Below, piece after piece: positions 1 through 9,857 of a DNA stretch of 64,000 bases. Location of the stretch: positions 1,745,217 to 1,809,216 of the forward strand of contig NC_071330.1 in the NCBI RefSeq assembly GCF_010183535.1, in the 5' to 3' direction. Position 1 is the first letter of the stretch. Every line of letters starts with the position of its first letter. The DNA is from Caenorhabditis remanei. Lineage: Eukaryota > Nematoda > Chromadorea > Rhabditida > Rhabditidae. Made by a program: the position numbers and the translations under genes. The notes under the pieces were generated by a model. That model was not told where the DNA came from. It was given only the letters and a program-made list of their open reading frames with translations, and did not search any database.

Positions 1-429
1 GGTCACGTGAAATATTGAAAATCCACGGTTTCGTATTGTCAAATTTTATTTATGATATTTTCGTTTACGTGGATTCAAATCTGATGTTCATTGAGTGGAT
101 AAACTGACAAAAATGACAATTTTCGATGGATAATCACCTAGATTTTGTTATTCGATTTTGATCAACTTCACATTTTCTTACTATAAAAGGAAACACTTTA
201 AAACCTTTTTTGCAATGTTCATTAACACAAACTTTTTTGTGTTGTTGAATAAGAAAATGTGAAGTTGATCAAAATCGAATAACAAAATCTAGGTGATTAT
301 CCATCGAAAATTGCCATTTTTGTCAGTTTATCCACTCAATGAACATCAGATTTGAATCCACGTAAACGAAAATATCATAAATAAAATTTGACAATACGAA
401 ACCGTGGATTTTCAATATTTCACGTGACC
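1..429. repeat. 429-bp inverted repeat, possibly continuing left of the window
   Basis: Bases 1-181 and 249-429 are reverse complements of each other with very few mismatches, around a 67-base AT-rich loop. The outer ends read GGTCACGTGAAATATTG on both arms. The left arm starts exactly at the window edge, so the outer end and any target duplication cannot be seen. Most likely a MITE-like palindrome; no coding potential beyond chance frames. Confidence 0.85.
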
Positions 430-454
430 TTTTATACAGAATTGTTGTTTGGTA

Positions 455-604
455 CAGAATCGGTATCGATACCGATTCTGTACTTTTGAATAAACTTGGA
501 TAAATCGTTTTTTTCACGTGACCTTTTATGCAGAGTACAGAATCGGTATGCATACCGAATCTGGAGGAATTTCACAGAATCGGTATTGATACCGATTCTG
601 TACT
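455..604. repeat. Three copies of a 28-bp perfect or near-perfect palindrome
   Basis: The sequence CAGAATCGGTATCGATACCG and its continuation form a self-complementary 28-mer at 455-482. Variants occur at about 538-564 and 574-602. The spacer carries another copy of the TCACGTGACCTTTTAT motif that also flanks the 429-bp repeat. The copies could be the inner repeats of the same mobile element or dyad protein-binding sites; sequence alone does not decide. Confidence 0.7.
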
Positions 605-999
605 TGTACTTTTGAACAAACTTTGAAAAAAGAACAGAAAATGACGTGAACAGATCCAAGTTGGAAAACTCTGTGCTTCACGTGCAACTTTTTCTAGCAA
701 TTGCCAGTTTATTGCATAATCGTTCAAATTCACGGAAATATTGTACTTTCAGTACAGATTATTTATAGAAATCTATTTTTTAATTCGCTAGCAAAAAAAT
801 TTGAAATTTCAACCGTCTTATATCACAATCTGAAAATAAAACTTACATATTTTTTTCTTTGGTCCAGGAAATTTATATGAACAACCCATTTTTAGTGCGC
901 TAAAAAATGCAAAGATGATCGGCAATTAAATAAAAATCAATAATGGAGGGCAGTGAAAATAGAGCGGAGTGTTATAGGGTGTACAATAAGGCTCAATAG
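605..999. other. AT-rich intergenic stretch with no recognised gene
   Basis: Only short chance reading frames occur here. I see no splice-bounded coding exon, RNA gene or clear repeat on either strand. Confidence 0.5.
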
Positions 1000-1210
1000 G
1001 TTTACTTAGATGTGCAGGCTAATTGATCTGCGTTCCGTGCAGCGTAGCGGTCAATATTTTTGAATGTGGCGGCTGATAGAGGAGAAGAGAAAGAGAGAGA
1101 AGGTGAATGAAAAACGAGAGAGTCAGACGCAAAGGAAATATATGGTTTCTCTGCGTCTCCTAAACCTATGCGATATTTTTTGATGATAGGAGTACTTGTA
1201 CATGTTAGGT
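1000..1210. repeat. Dispersed repeat R, copy 1 (direct copy at 7441-7690)
   Basis: Shares with 7441-7690 the ordered blocks TTACTTAGATGTGCAGGC, TGATCTGCGT, TTTTTGAATNTGGCGGCTGA, a purine-rich GAGAAG tract and TCTCTGCGTCTCCTAAACCT. Both copies have the same orientation and flank the MSP-domain gene. No coding frame is conserved between them, so this is a non-coding repeat. Confidence 0.75.
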
Positions 1211-1259
1211 ATGACTATAGAAATGAGCAAACCCAAGGATGTATACACGGTATTTCAAA

Positions 1260-1473
1260 GTGAACCTATGCAAACGCGCTCTTTTGAGAAAAATCGCTTA
1301 CCTAAATTGGTTTGTTCAAACTGAAAAACTTTGACAAGAAATAGTTTTATGGAGACATATAACCGAGAAAGGCCAAATTTTTGAAAAAACAAAAAATATC
1401 AAAAAATTTTAATTTAGGCGTCAAATAATATTACCAAAATTGTAGTCTCAACAAAGCGCGTTTGCATAGGTTA
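1260..1473. repeat. Small element bounded by about 20-bp terminal inverted repeats
   Basis: AACCTATGCAAACGCGCT at the left end is matched by its reverse complement AGCGCGTTTGCATAGGTT at the right end, about 210 bp apart. The interior is AT-rich and non-coding. This fits a short MITE; no certain target duplication is visible. Confidence 0.6.
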
Positions 1474-1556
1474 CGATTGAATTAACGTGTGTATACAGAA
1501 AAAAAGCAACGTTTTTGGATACTGTAAACTTTATTTTAATAAATGGGATGATGATA

Positions 1557-1905
1557 ATAGGCTTCATGGGGATGGGCAATTGAAATGGGAAAATGGGAAT
1601 CGGACAACGGGAATGGGTCAATTGGAATGGGACAATTGAAATGGGACAATTAGAATGGGGCAACGGAAATGGGGTAATGGGAATGGAACAAAGGGAATGA
1701 GACAATTGAGATGGGACAATTGGAATCGGATTCATTGGAGTGGGATTCATGGGAATGGGATTCATTGGAATGGGTTTCATAGGAATGGGACAATGGGAAT
1801 GGGACAACGGGAATGGGAAAATGGAAACGGAACAATTGGAATGGGACAATTGGAATGGGACGATTGAAATGTGACAGGAGAATGGGACAATTGGAATGTG
1901 AATGG
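1557..1905. repeat. Degenerate minisatellite, units like TGGGACAATTGGAA
   Basis: More than twenty imperfect tandem units of about 12-14 bases (TGGGACAATTGGAA, TGGGATTCATTGGAA and variants) run up to the stop codon of the MSP-domain gene. Long frames on both strands read periodic Ser/His/Pro-Ile or Gly/Asn/Trp strings, which is the signature of translated repeat DNA rather than genes. Confidence 0.9.
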
Positions 1906-1908
1906 GAT

Positions 1909-4900
1909 TTATCTACTGTACTCCACAGTTAACGGCTTCGAATTCTTCATTCCTCCTTCCATGAAGTAGTTCGGCTCCACATCTCCATGACGAGGCCCAT
2001 TCATCCACTCGATAAGGATCCGATCACTGAATCCTTGACGGAATTTGAAGACTTTTGTCTCAATTTTGACGAAGATTCGTCCTCCTTGTCCCTCCACAAT
2101 TCCAAAGGGAGGATGGAATTCGAGGAGGTTCGAGTCGGTGATCAATTTGAAGGCGATCCGTCGATTCGACTTATTCCATAATTTGATGTTGAAGGCTTGA
2201 CTTATTTCGAATGGAGCATTGAATTTAACGATTTCATCCGGATCCGTTCTCAGCTCTCCTGGCACTGCTCTTTTTGGATCCTGGAGCTGAGCATCAGTCA
2301 GCTTTCGGTCGGCTGACACATGCCCGTCGAGAACAACGATGATCTCGTCGTCATCGTCCATATTTCTTGGAGGGACGTCTGGAAAAATTTTTTTATGTCT
2401 CCTCATTGTCTCAAAACCAAAGTTCTGCACCCACATCTCCCACACAGTCAATTTCTACATTTCATTATTTGCCCTCCCTTTCTTGGGGTACGGTAGCACA
2501 GTATATTCTCCTTCCCAACTGCTCCTTCTTTATTACTCTCCCTATATTAACTACCATGTTCAAATTTCTCAACATCCCCATGTCTCTAACAGGGAACTCC
2601 TTTTAGTAAAAAGCTCGTTTTTTGAGCTCCGGAGCAGGAATGGGCAAAACATTTTGTTACGATCGTATTCAAAATGGTCGAAACTACCTTTGAGACAATT
2701 TTCGGCAAACTCTCAAACTTTTTCTAAACGGAGTTTCCTTGTAAGCTATTACTGATAATGTCCCCTAATTCCTCCCCCATATACAGTAGCGAGCATAAGT
2801 GAGTACCCCTAGGTACTTTCATGTGTAACTCAGCTGAATCATGTCCGTTTTGCCTAAACTTTTTTTTGAAAGGAAGCCAAAATATTCAGCAATACGAATA
2901 TATGTTTTTTGAAAAACTTCCATCACTGATTTTTTCGATAATCGATTTTTCCTGATCTTGATTTGAAAATCCGAAAAAAAACTTTTTATTTTTCTCTTGG
3001 AGTTATTGAGTTTTTGATGTCAAAATGATGGAACATGTTCAAATAAACAAAAAAATATATTAAATTGGCTTCTCAACTCCTGAACATCGTGCTAGAGCCG
3101 AAACATGCACCAAAAGACGTGTCTTGAGTTTTTCTACAAACCAACATCAAAAAATTACAGTTTAAGAAAAAATAATTTTTCTAATTTTTTCACTAAAAAT
3201 TTTTTTAATTCCTATTTTTCTCAATTTCTGGTATTTTCTGACCACAACACGAACAAGGAACACATACATGTGTTTTATCATGTGTGATAAAGCATCTTGC
3301 ATGCAGTTTTTGAAAGTGATGTTTGTTTGTCATCCAGAAAATACCAGAAATTGAGAAAAAATAGGAATTAAAAAAAATTTTAGTGAAAAAAATTATTTTT
3401 TCTTAATCTGTAATTTTTTGATGTTGGTTTGTAGAAAAACTCAATACACGTCTATTGGTGCATGTTTCGGTTAATTTGAAGCCTTTTTTGAGGAGTTATG
3501 AAGATTTTTTCGAATGCACTACTTTTGACTTCTGGATCTCTAGTACGATGCTCAGGAGTTGAGAAGCCAATTCAACATATTTTTTTGTTTATTTGAACAT
3601 GTTCCATCATTTTGACATCAAAAACTCAATAACTCCAAGAGAAAAATAAAAAGTTTTTTTTTCGGATTTTCAAATCAAGATCAGGAAAAATCGATTATCG
3701 AAAAAATCAGAGATGAAAGTTTTTCAAAAAACATATATTTGTATTGCTGAATATTTTGGCTTCCTTTCAAAAAAAGTTTAGGAAAAACGGACATGATTCA
3801 GCTGAGTTACACATGAAAGTACCTAGGGGTACTCACTTATGCTCGCTACTGTACTTATTTTATCGAAAAAAAAACCCCTATAATGTTAATTGAAAAGAAT
3901 ACATACCTTCAAGAACGACATCTTCCTCGTCCACCTCTCCCACTTCTCCCACCACGTTGCCAAGAGCTAGATGATCCACTGTAAATAAAAATAGATCATA
4001 ATTATATAATCGGAGGAAATGTAGTTGAGCTAGTACGCTCTACTGATAATTGAAACTCACTATCAAAGAGTCCGTGCTCCTCAACTTCAACTTTGATGTC
4101 GGCATTCGGCTGACGACCAACTGCGTATGCGAGATCTGTTGGTTTGAGATCGACATTCACATCTTCAGCACCTGAGATAGTTTTATATATTTTTTGAAAT
4201 CATTAGAACTTGCAACTAACCGTCCATAGCTGGGTTCCAGTTTTGCGGGGGTGGTGGAGGTAGAGCCTGGATACGATCCGCCAACTGATTGTCTGAAAAC
4301 TTATTTCTTTAAAAAGTGTTGAGGTGATGTTTAACTAGCCTTCATCATTCTCCTCTTCCAGTGGCTGTCCCATCAGACGTTTCTCACCTTGCTGGTGCTG
4401 TGTCTCGACTGAAAATATTAAAATATGAGCAAATAGTGGAATTTTCTCTAGTACTCACAACCAAGCGCAAGGGCTCCAGCTCCCAATTGCTGATCCAACG
4501 AAAGATTCTCATTTCCGGCAACTACTCCCGGAGCTTGATTCTCAACAGCTTGAACTGGGTGTACCACTGAGCCAGAGAACCGAAGTGGTGCGGGTTCTTG
4601 AAGTCGCACAACTTGGTTCCAGTTTTGCTGAGGTGGTGGAGCTGGAGCTTGGACGTGTGGTGGCTGCTCCATCAAAAGAACCTCACCTTGCGTTTGTTGC
4701 CCCACGACTAAAAATAGGTGCAAATTAGCTTTTTCTGGAATGAGCTGTCACTCACCACCAAGTGCATGTGTTACAGCTCCCGATGGCTGCTCCCTCTGCT
4801 CATTTCCAGTTCCTGGTTCCAGGAATTGTGCGAATAGTTGGTTGCCAACCGCTTGGTTACCAATTTCAGTGCCCACAAACTCGTCATCTGCAAATTCGAT

Positions 4901-6947
4901 AATATTGCGATAAATTGACCTTAAAAAAACCTACCTTCTTCAGTCTCTTCTTCGAGATGTGGATCTCTGTATCGAAATGCTCTAGATGGCTGTTTCTGCT
5001 TATTTCCAGCAACTTGATTTTCAGCAACTTGAACTGGGGGTGCGGGATCTTGAGCGTGCTGGGCACCATCTTCTTCAACTGTTTGCTCCATAACTTGGTT
5101 TTCATGCTGCAAATGTTGCTCAAAATCGAGTCTCGGGTCATATTGAGCATTTTGGCCATCATATGGAGCATCCGTTAGCTCAACATCTGAAATTTTAAAC
5201 AGTACAGACTTTGCCTTGTTGAAAATAAATTTACCATGGCTGTCTTCTTCTTGATTCCTGTTTCGCTGAGGTGGCGCTGGTTCTTGATCATTTTGGTCAT
5301 TATTTGGAGCATCTTGACCGTTTTCTGCATTTCCTCCAATACTTGGCTCGATTGGACGATTCTCATTTGCTGACACCGGACCTGAAAATCCCAAAACTCA
5401 ATTGACAATGCAAACACGCTCCTCTGAGCTAAACTATCCGCCAACTAACCCATATTCTCATCTCTTGGAATCAGAACAATCCCTTCCGGTCCGCCGAGTC
5501 GAGCAACAACGGCACCTGGTGCGGGAGTTGGAGCTCCATCTGAAAGTAAATCGAAATTATTTGACAGTATGAGTGTAGATCAAAAGTAGAGCTACATTTT
5601 TGTAGTTGACAACTTTTTGATTGCTCCGCCCACTTTTAAGATACGCGTCTTTAAAGATTGCGGTGAGGAACGGTGAGTGTGGAAAAGAGGTGGGCGTCTT
5701 GCAGATCTTAAGCGCCCCTCTTTAAAGGCGCGTATCTCAAAAGTGGGTGGAGCTAGAAAAAAGTTGTCAACTACAAAAATGTAGCCCCTAATATAAGCTA
5801 TCTAACAATATAATTTTTAAAAAGCAAAGGCTTTATCTGGAGCCGTGGTGGGGTTCCAAAGTTGGCTGACGGTTTAGAGTCGAAAAATGCCTGTTTTAGC
5901 CTATTTCAGGCATTTTTTTTGTTTTTCAGCCCGTTTCTTTTTAGTGTGCGATAAAGCCAAGTTTTATAACAACTTTTTTACAGGCGGTCCCAATAGAGTT
6001 GCAACTGTTCAACTCTTAAGTAGTGGCTGAACAGGAAACCTGTCAACTACAAAAATGCTGCTCTGTTTTTGATCTACCGAGGTTTTGGCAGATATGGGAC
6101 TACTGTAGATATCTTTGCAACAAACAACTTACCAGGATCTTCCTCAACTTGGTCTTGCGCATTCCTTTTTGCTCCTCTTCCCTGAGCAGCTTGCTTTCTT
6201 TTCGGAGCTCTCAGTCTGCGCGCTGGTGGAAGTGGTTGAGGTGCTGAAACTAATATCAAAAAGTTTCCTGAGCGGAAACTGAAAGAAATCGACTTACCAT
6301 TCCCGCTTGAATTCAATCCAGCAGAGCGAGTCCTGCTCTCCATGAGCTCGGGAACGAAATCTCGGAATCGAGGACCGTCACTCGAAATTCCGTCCACAGG
6401 TGGTTCCGTGCTTTCGTCTTCGTCTTCTGGTCGAGTGTGATGGTCGTGGGAAAGCTCAGCCACATTTCCAGAGCTCTCCGTAACCTTCCGACGGGTCTTC
6501 CGATTCTTTCTTCTTTTAGTTTCCGTATCCTTCCCACCGTCTTTACTTGAACGACGAGCTAAAATGTTTTCTTTCATTTTTACACCCCGTCGTCATACAA
6601 CTTACTTGAATAATCGATAAAAATTTCTGCCTTCGGCTTCCGAGTCCTGGGAGGAAGGGCTGGATCTCTTGGTGGTATCTCGTACCTCCACCGAACTCGG
6701 TTTGATTTTGGCTCCTCTTTCATTTGTGGTTGCTCAGCGGGCGACCCCATTGTTGAGCTGTAATTAAGTATAATTAGAATAGGATTTGGGACACAGTTAT
6801 TGCTCAAACCCCTCGAAAAGCTTGTACAGGTCGTTGAATCGCGAAAAAAACTATAGTTTCAATTCTGTTTCGGGGGGCGGGGCCTAGAATTTGAACTCAC
6901 TCCTCTGCTGGTACTCCAGGGGCATATTGCACATCATATGGATCCAT
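1909..6947 (-). CDS. 744-aa protein with C-terminal major sperm protein (MSP) domain
   Basis: Fourteen exons join in frame on the minus strand: 6947-6901, 6757-6606, 6558-6298, 6243-6133, 5539-5450, 5381-5235, 5186-4935, 4887-4756, 4707-4459, 4408-4340, 4292-4221, 4171-4061, 3978-3907, 2378-1909. The start is the ATG of MDPYDVQYAPGVPAEE. Residues ~635-744 match an MSP domain (DEIVKFNAPFEISQAFNIK, a PP-FG turn, ILIEWMNGP, and end TVEYSR like the EYNP end of MSP). The first ~630 residues are low-complexity: basic clusters at ~81-91 and ~162-170 (possible nuclear signals), then Pro/Gln/acidic segments with repeated PPPQ-NW motifs. Introns 2-13 are all phase 1. MSP domains are immunoglobulin-like folds used in sperm motility or membrane-contact proteins; here the function is unknown. 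The donor after exon 10 is GC rather than GT. Confidence 0.8.
2782..3853. mobile_element. ~1.07-kb palindromic element in the last intron of the MSP-domain gene
   Basis: The outer ends are TACAGTAGCGAGCATAAGTG and its exact reverse complement. The arms pair along about 450 bases each (for example the block around TTGGCTTCTCAACTC recurs inverted at 3557-3572). The right arm carries about 85 extra bases near 3465-3550. A short loop holds the CACATACATGTG / ACACATGATAAA region. Flanking TA dinucleotides fit a Tc1/mariner-type target. No transposase frame is present, so it is non-autonomous. Confidence 0.85.
5575..6080. mobile_element. Palindromic MITE-like element (TTTTGTAGTTGACAAC family), copy 1
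   Basis: Lies in intron 4 of the MSP-domain gene. TAGATCAAAAGTAGAGC with TTTTGTAGTTGACAACTTT occurs at the left end and inverted at 6036-6077. An inner inverted copy at 5750-5787 is built on CTCCGCCCACTTTTAAGATA. The family recurs at 24720-24952 and 52654-52805. Confidence 0.75.
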
Positions 6948-7440
6948 TTTCGAACTGAAAAAAAAGTTTTTAAAAATGTAAGGTTTTGCTGATAAAAAAT
7001 AAGGTAAAGGATCGTAAACAGGAAGGCTCTTGGCAAAAAAAAACTCTTATGAAATTATAGATTGTTAATTTACAAAAAGTTTTCAATAAGAAAGCACCAT
7101 AAAAATATAAATATCTTGGCCTAAAATTTCAAATGCGCCTCGCGTCTTCTCTAGAAAAATAAGAGAGACGCAGGCAGTGGACTCTCGCAAGAGAGGCCAC
7201 CGTGTGCCCAAAATGTGAGGTGTGCAATCGCGCTCCAAGCGAATTTTTTGAATGGAGAGACCGGAGGGGCAGGGAGGAGGTATGTTTGCTTTGGTGAGGT
7301 CGTTCACTTGGTGTCAAAATGTTTTGTTTCTGCTACGTATCCAGTGAGTGACATTGAGTCGCTAATCAGAAGATTTGGACAGAGAGAGGGACATAGGCTA
7401 GGGAAAGTATTCGAATGAGTATAAAGCAATAAGGATCAAG

Positions 7441-7690
7441 AGGCTTACTTAGATGTGCAGGCAAGTTGATCTGCGTCGCGTGCAGCGCAGCGTTCAAGCT
7501 TTTTGAATATGGCGGCTGATAAAAGAGGAAAAAGAAAAATTGAGAAGGTGAAAGAAAAATGAGAGAGCGGGATCGAATCAGGCGAATCAGGAATCAGGCT
7601 AGTAAGAGAACAGAGGGGGAATTCTCTGTGTCTCCTAAACCTATATGATAATTTCTGATGGTGGGAGTACCTGTGTGTGTTAGGTATGAA
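7441..7690. repeat. Dispersed repeat R, copy 2
   Basis: Direct-orientation partner of 1000-1210, sharing TTACTTAGATGTGCAGGC, the TGGCGGCTGATA block and CTCTGTGTCTCCTAAACCTA. Here the purine tract is longer. Non-coding. Confidence 0.75.
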
Positions 7691-7994
7691 AATGAGCACG
7701 CCGTGAAGCTCATCCATGGTAGACCGTCAAGCGAGATATTATGCAATAGTTGGAGACACAAATGAGTACTCTGGGTGAGGATAACTGTATTGCATATGTA
7801 TATGTAGACGATGACGCAAGAGCTACCGAAGACCCATATAGATGAGACCCCCAGGTGCGATGTAATTTGATACATGAGCAGCAGAATACGCTATTCGGCG
7901 GAAGATGAGAAGGAGAGCAAGGGGATCACTGTATCTGATAAAATGCTGGGAAAAAGGTCAAGACGAGAACATTATGACTAGAGACCTCTAAAAA

Positions 7995-8130
7995 TGGTTG
8001 TGTTAAAATTTATTATTTTGGTAAAATTAATAGCTTTGCTTGAGAAAACCTCAAAAAATATCAGTAAGTTTGAGCAGGCGAACAAATTTTTCAAACTGAT
8101 TTCTTCTAGGCGGAAGGCGTAAAAAATCTT
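7995..8130. repeat. Diverged fragment of the hAT-type element found at 8682-9124
   Basis: The blocks ATAGCTTTGCT, AAAATATCAGTAA, CAAATTTTTCAA-CTGA and a final GGCGGAAGGCG appear here in the same order as at 8990-9095. Terminal repeats are missing, so this is an old, truncated copy. Confidence 0.6.
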
Positions 8131-8351
8131 TAAATGTCTGGATGTGAGTGAACTCGCTTTTAAAAATTTTAATAATACTTTTAAAAATTTAATAATACAA
8201 CAATTCAAAGACCGTAACATTTAGAAAAAGCGATTAGATAGTAGAATAGAGAAAGTAGAGAAGTGGTAGTTATTGGTGTGGTATTGTCAACTTTGAAGAC
8301 TGAGAAACCATAGAGTTATCAATTGAGCGCATTTACAAAAGTGATTCAGTT

Positions 8352-9857
8352 TTAATACAGAACAGTGAAATAGACATAGAAAATATTTTCTGAATATTTG
8401 ATCCCAATCACTGCAGGTGTCCCATCCTTTCGTCTGATCTGAATCATATCAACTTGAACTGGCAGGCTGTGTTTCTGACGGATTTCGTTCTTTGTCTCTT
8501 CACTCATTTCTATACATTTGATTCCTTTCAAATACAATTCTGTGTCGACAAAATCGCTTGTATTCATCTTTAGAAACATACGTTGCAGTCTTGGATTCGA
8601 TCCACGGATCCAGTGTTTGAGGAATTGATTCAACTTTTTCTGAGATATTGGTTTTGTGAATCTGACTATCTCACTATTGACCAGAGTTGAGCGGAATGCG
8701 GTTTTTGAAATGGCGGAAGGCGGAAGGCGGAAAGCGGAATGAACATTTTTTGGGCGGAAAGCGGAAGGCGGAAGGCGGAATTGTAAAAATATCGGCGGAA
8801 AGCGGAGAGCGGAAGGCGGAAGCGAAAATTTTTTGGCGGAAGGCGGAAGGCGGAAAGCGGAATAAAAAAATGCCAAAAGGCGGAAGGCGGAACACAATGT
8901 CGCTTTCAAAAATACGATTTTGACCTTATTTTGTAGTAAAAAACACTAAAATGGTTAAATTTGAGTTAAATTTTGTTTTTTTTTGATAAACACTGATAGC
9001 TTTGCTGCAAAAAACCACAAAAATATCAGTAAATTGGAATAGGTGATCAAATTTTTCAAGCTGAGGAAAAAAATTTTAAACAGCGGAAGGCGGAAGGCGG
9101 AAGGCGGAATTCCGCTCAACTCTGCTATTGACCAATAACAAATCATCCAACGAAAAGAAGTCATGAAATGCGATTTTTTCTGAGTTTAGAATAAATATAT
9201 TTTGTATTTCACAAGTATCTTCGAATAGATTCCTATGAAGAAACAATTTGCTGGGAGTATTGAAATGTTTCAAAACTTCCTTGTACGAAACATGCGTCAT
9301 GAGACTATACAGACAGAGTTTATTAACATCTCCAATTGTTTTTTTCAACGATCCAACTTCATAATTCTCACAAGCTGGATAGAAACGAACATTCGGTGGT
9401 GGAGTGTAATGGAAAATAGTCCGAATCTGATTCATCCACTCGCTGAAGTTGAATAGAGTGGATGATCGAATTTGTGTGCCTCCACATTCAAAACCAGCAA
9501 CAATTGGGCGAGTTATATCTACGGGTAATTGTCTGTTCTGATCATTTATGTCATTATATAATTCCAAATACAACCTAGACGTTTGAGTGTTCACAACCAC
9601 GTAAATTGAACGTGAAATTTTGATCTCAACATCACTTGCTTTTATTCCTAGCGATGACACCAGATTCTTAGTTTTGGTTGAGACAAGAGAGATGAGGAGC
9701 CTGAAAGAAACATTTTACTACACTAAATGTGTTTCAAACTGGAACGAAGCCCCTCCCATAATATGTGGTAAACTCACAATTGTCCCAAACGCAGGTTTTT
9801 GAAAACTTTGATGATAGCATTTTCGGGAAGTCGAAAAAGTGGAAAAGGAGGTTCCAT
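8352..9857 (-). pseudogene. fbxb-family F-box gene interrupted by a transposable element
   Basis: Exon 1 (9857-9778) encodes MEPPFPLFRLPENAIIKVF and the start of the F-box; exon 2 starts at 9700 with LLISLVSTKTKNLVSSLGIK. The frame continues through the FBA_2-type region (SLDDLLLVNS) and is then broken by a 443-bp insertion at 8682-9124 plus an 8-bp duplication. It resumes at LVNSEIVRFTKPISQKK and runs to the family C terminus RRKDGTPAVIGIK...YF-VLY at 8352. The inserted length (451 bases) is not a multiple of three, so the reading frame shifts; without it the gene would code for ~325 residues, like its neighbours. fbxb proteins are presumed substrate adaptors of SCF ubiquitin ligases. The gene is head-to-head with the intact copy at 11092. 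Confidence 0.85.
8674..9132. mobile_element. 443-bp non-autonomous hAT-type element with 8-bp target duplication
   Basis: The element proper is 8682-9124. The ends are CAGAGTTGAGCGGAAT and its perfect inverted copy ATTCCGCTCAACTCTG. It is flanked by identical 8-bp direct repeats CTATTGAC (8674-8681 and 9125-9132). An 8-bp duplication and a CAGAG-type end are hallmarks of hAT transposons. The interior has two arrays of GGCGGAAGGCGGAA/AGCGGAA units and an AT-rich middle; no transposase. Confidence 0.9.

Larger units (their letters stand above)
6948..8351. other. Intergenic region between the MSP-domain gene and the broken fbxb gene
   Basis: Holds repeat R copy 2 (7441-7690) and a decayed hAT-like fragment (7995-8130). 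The remaining frames are short, lack splice context and read low-complexity peptides. No gene is supported. Confidence 0.6.

Noticed and set aside
1448..1867. Long frames on both strands over the GGGACAATTGG array
   Set aside because: They only translate a minisatellite in several phases, lack splice sites and show no family similarity.
8352..8909. A 185-codon minus-strand frame as an independent protein
   Set aside because: Its first third is the translated GGCGGAAGG repeat of the hAT element; the rest is the severed C terminus of the fbxb gene.
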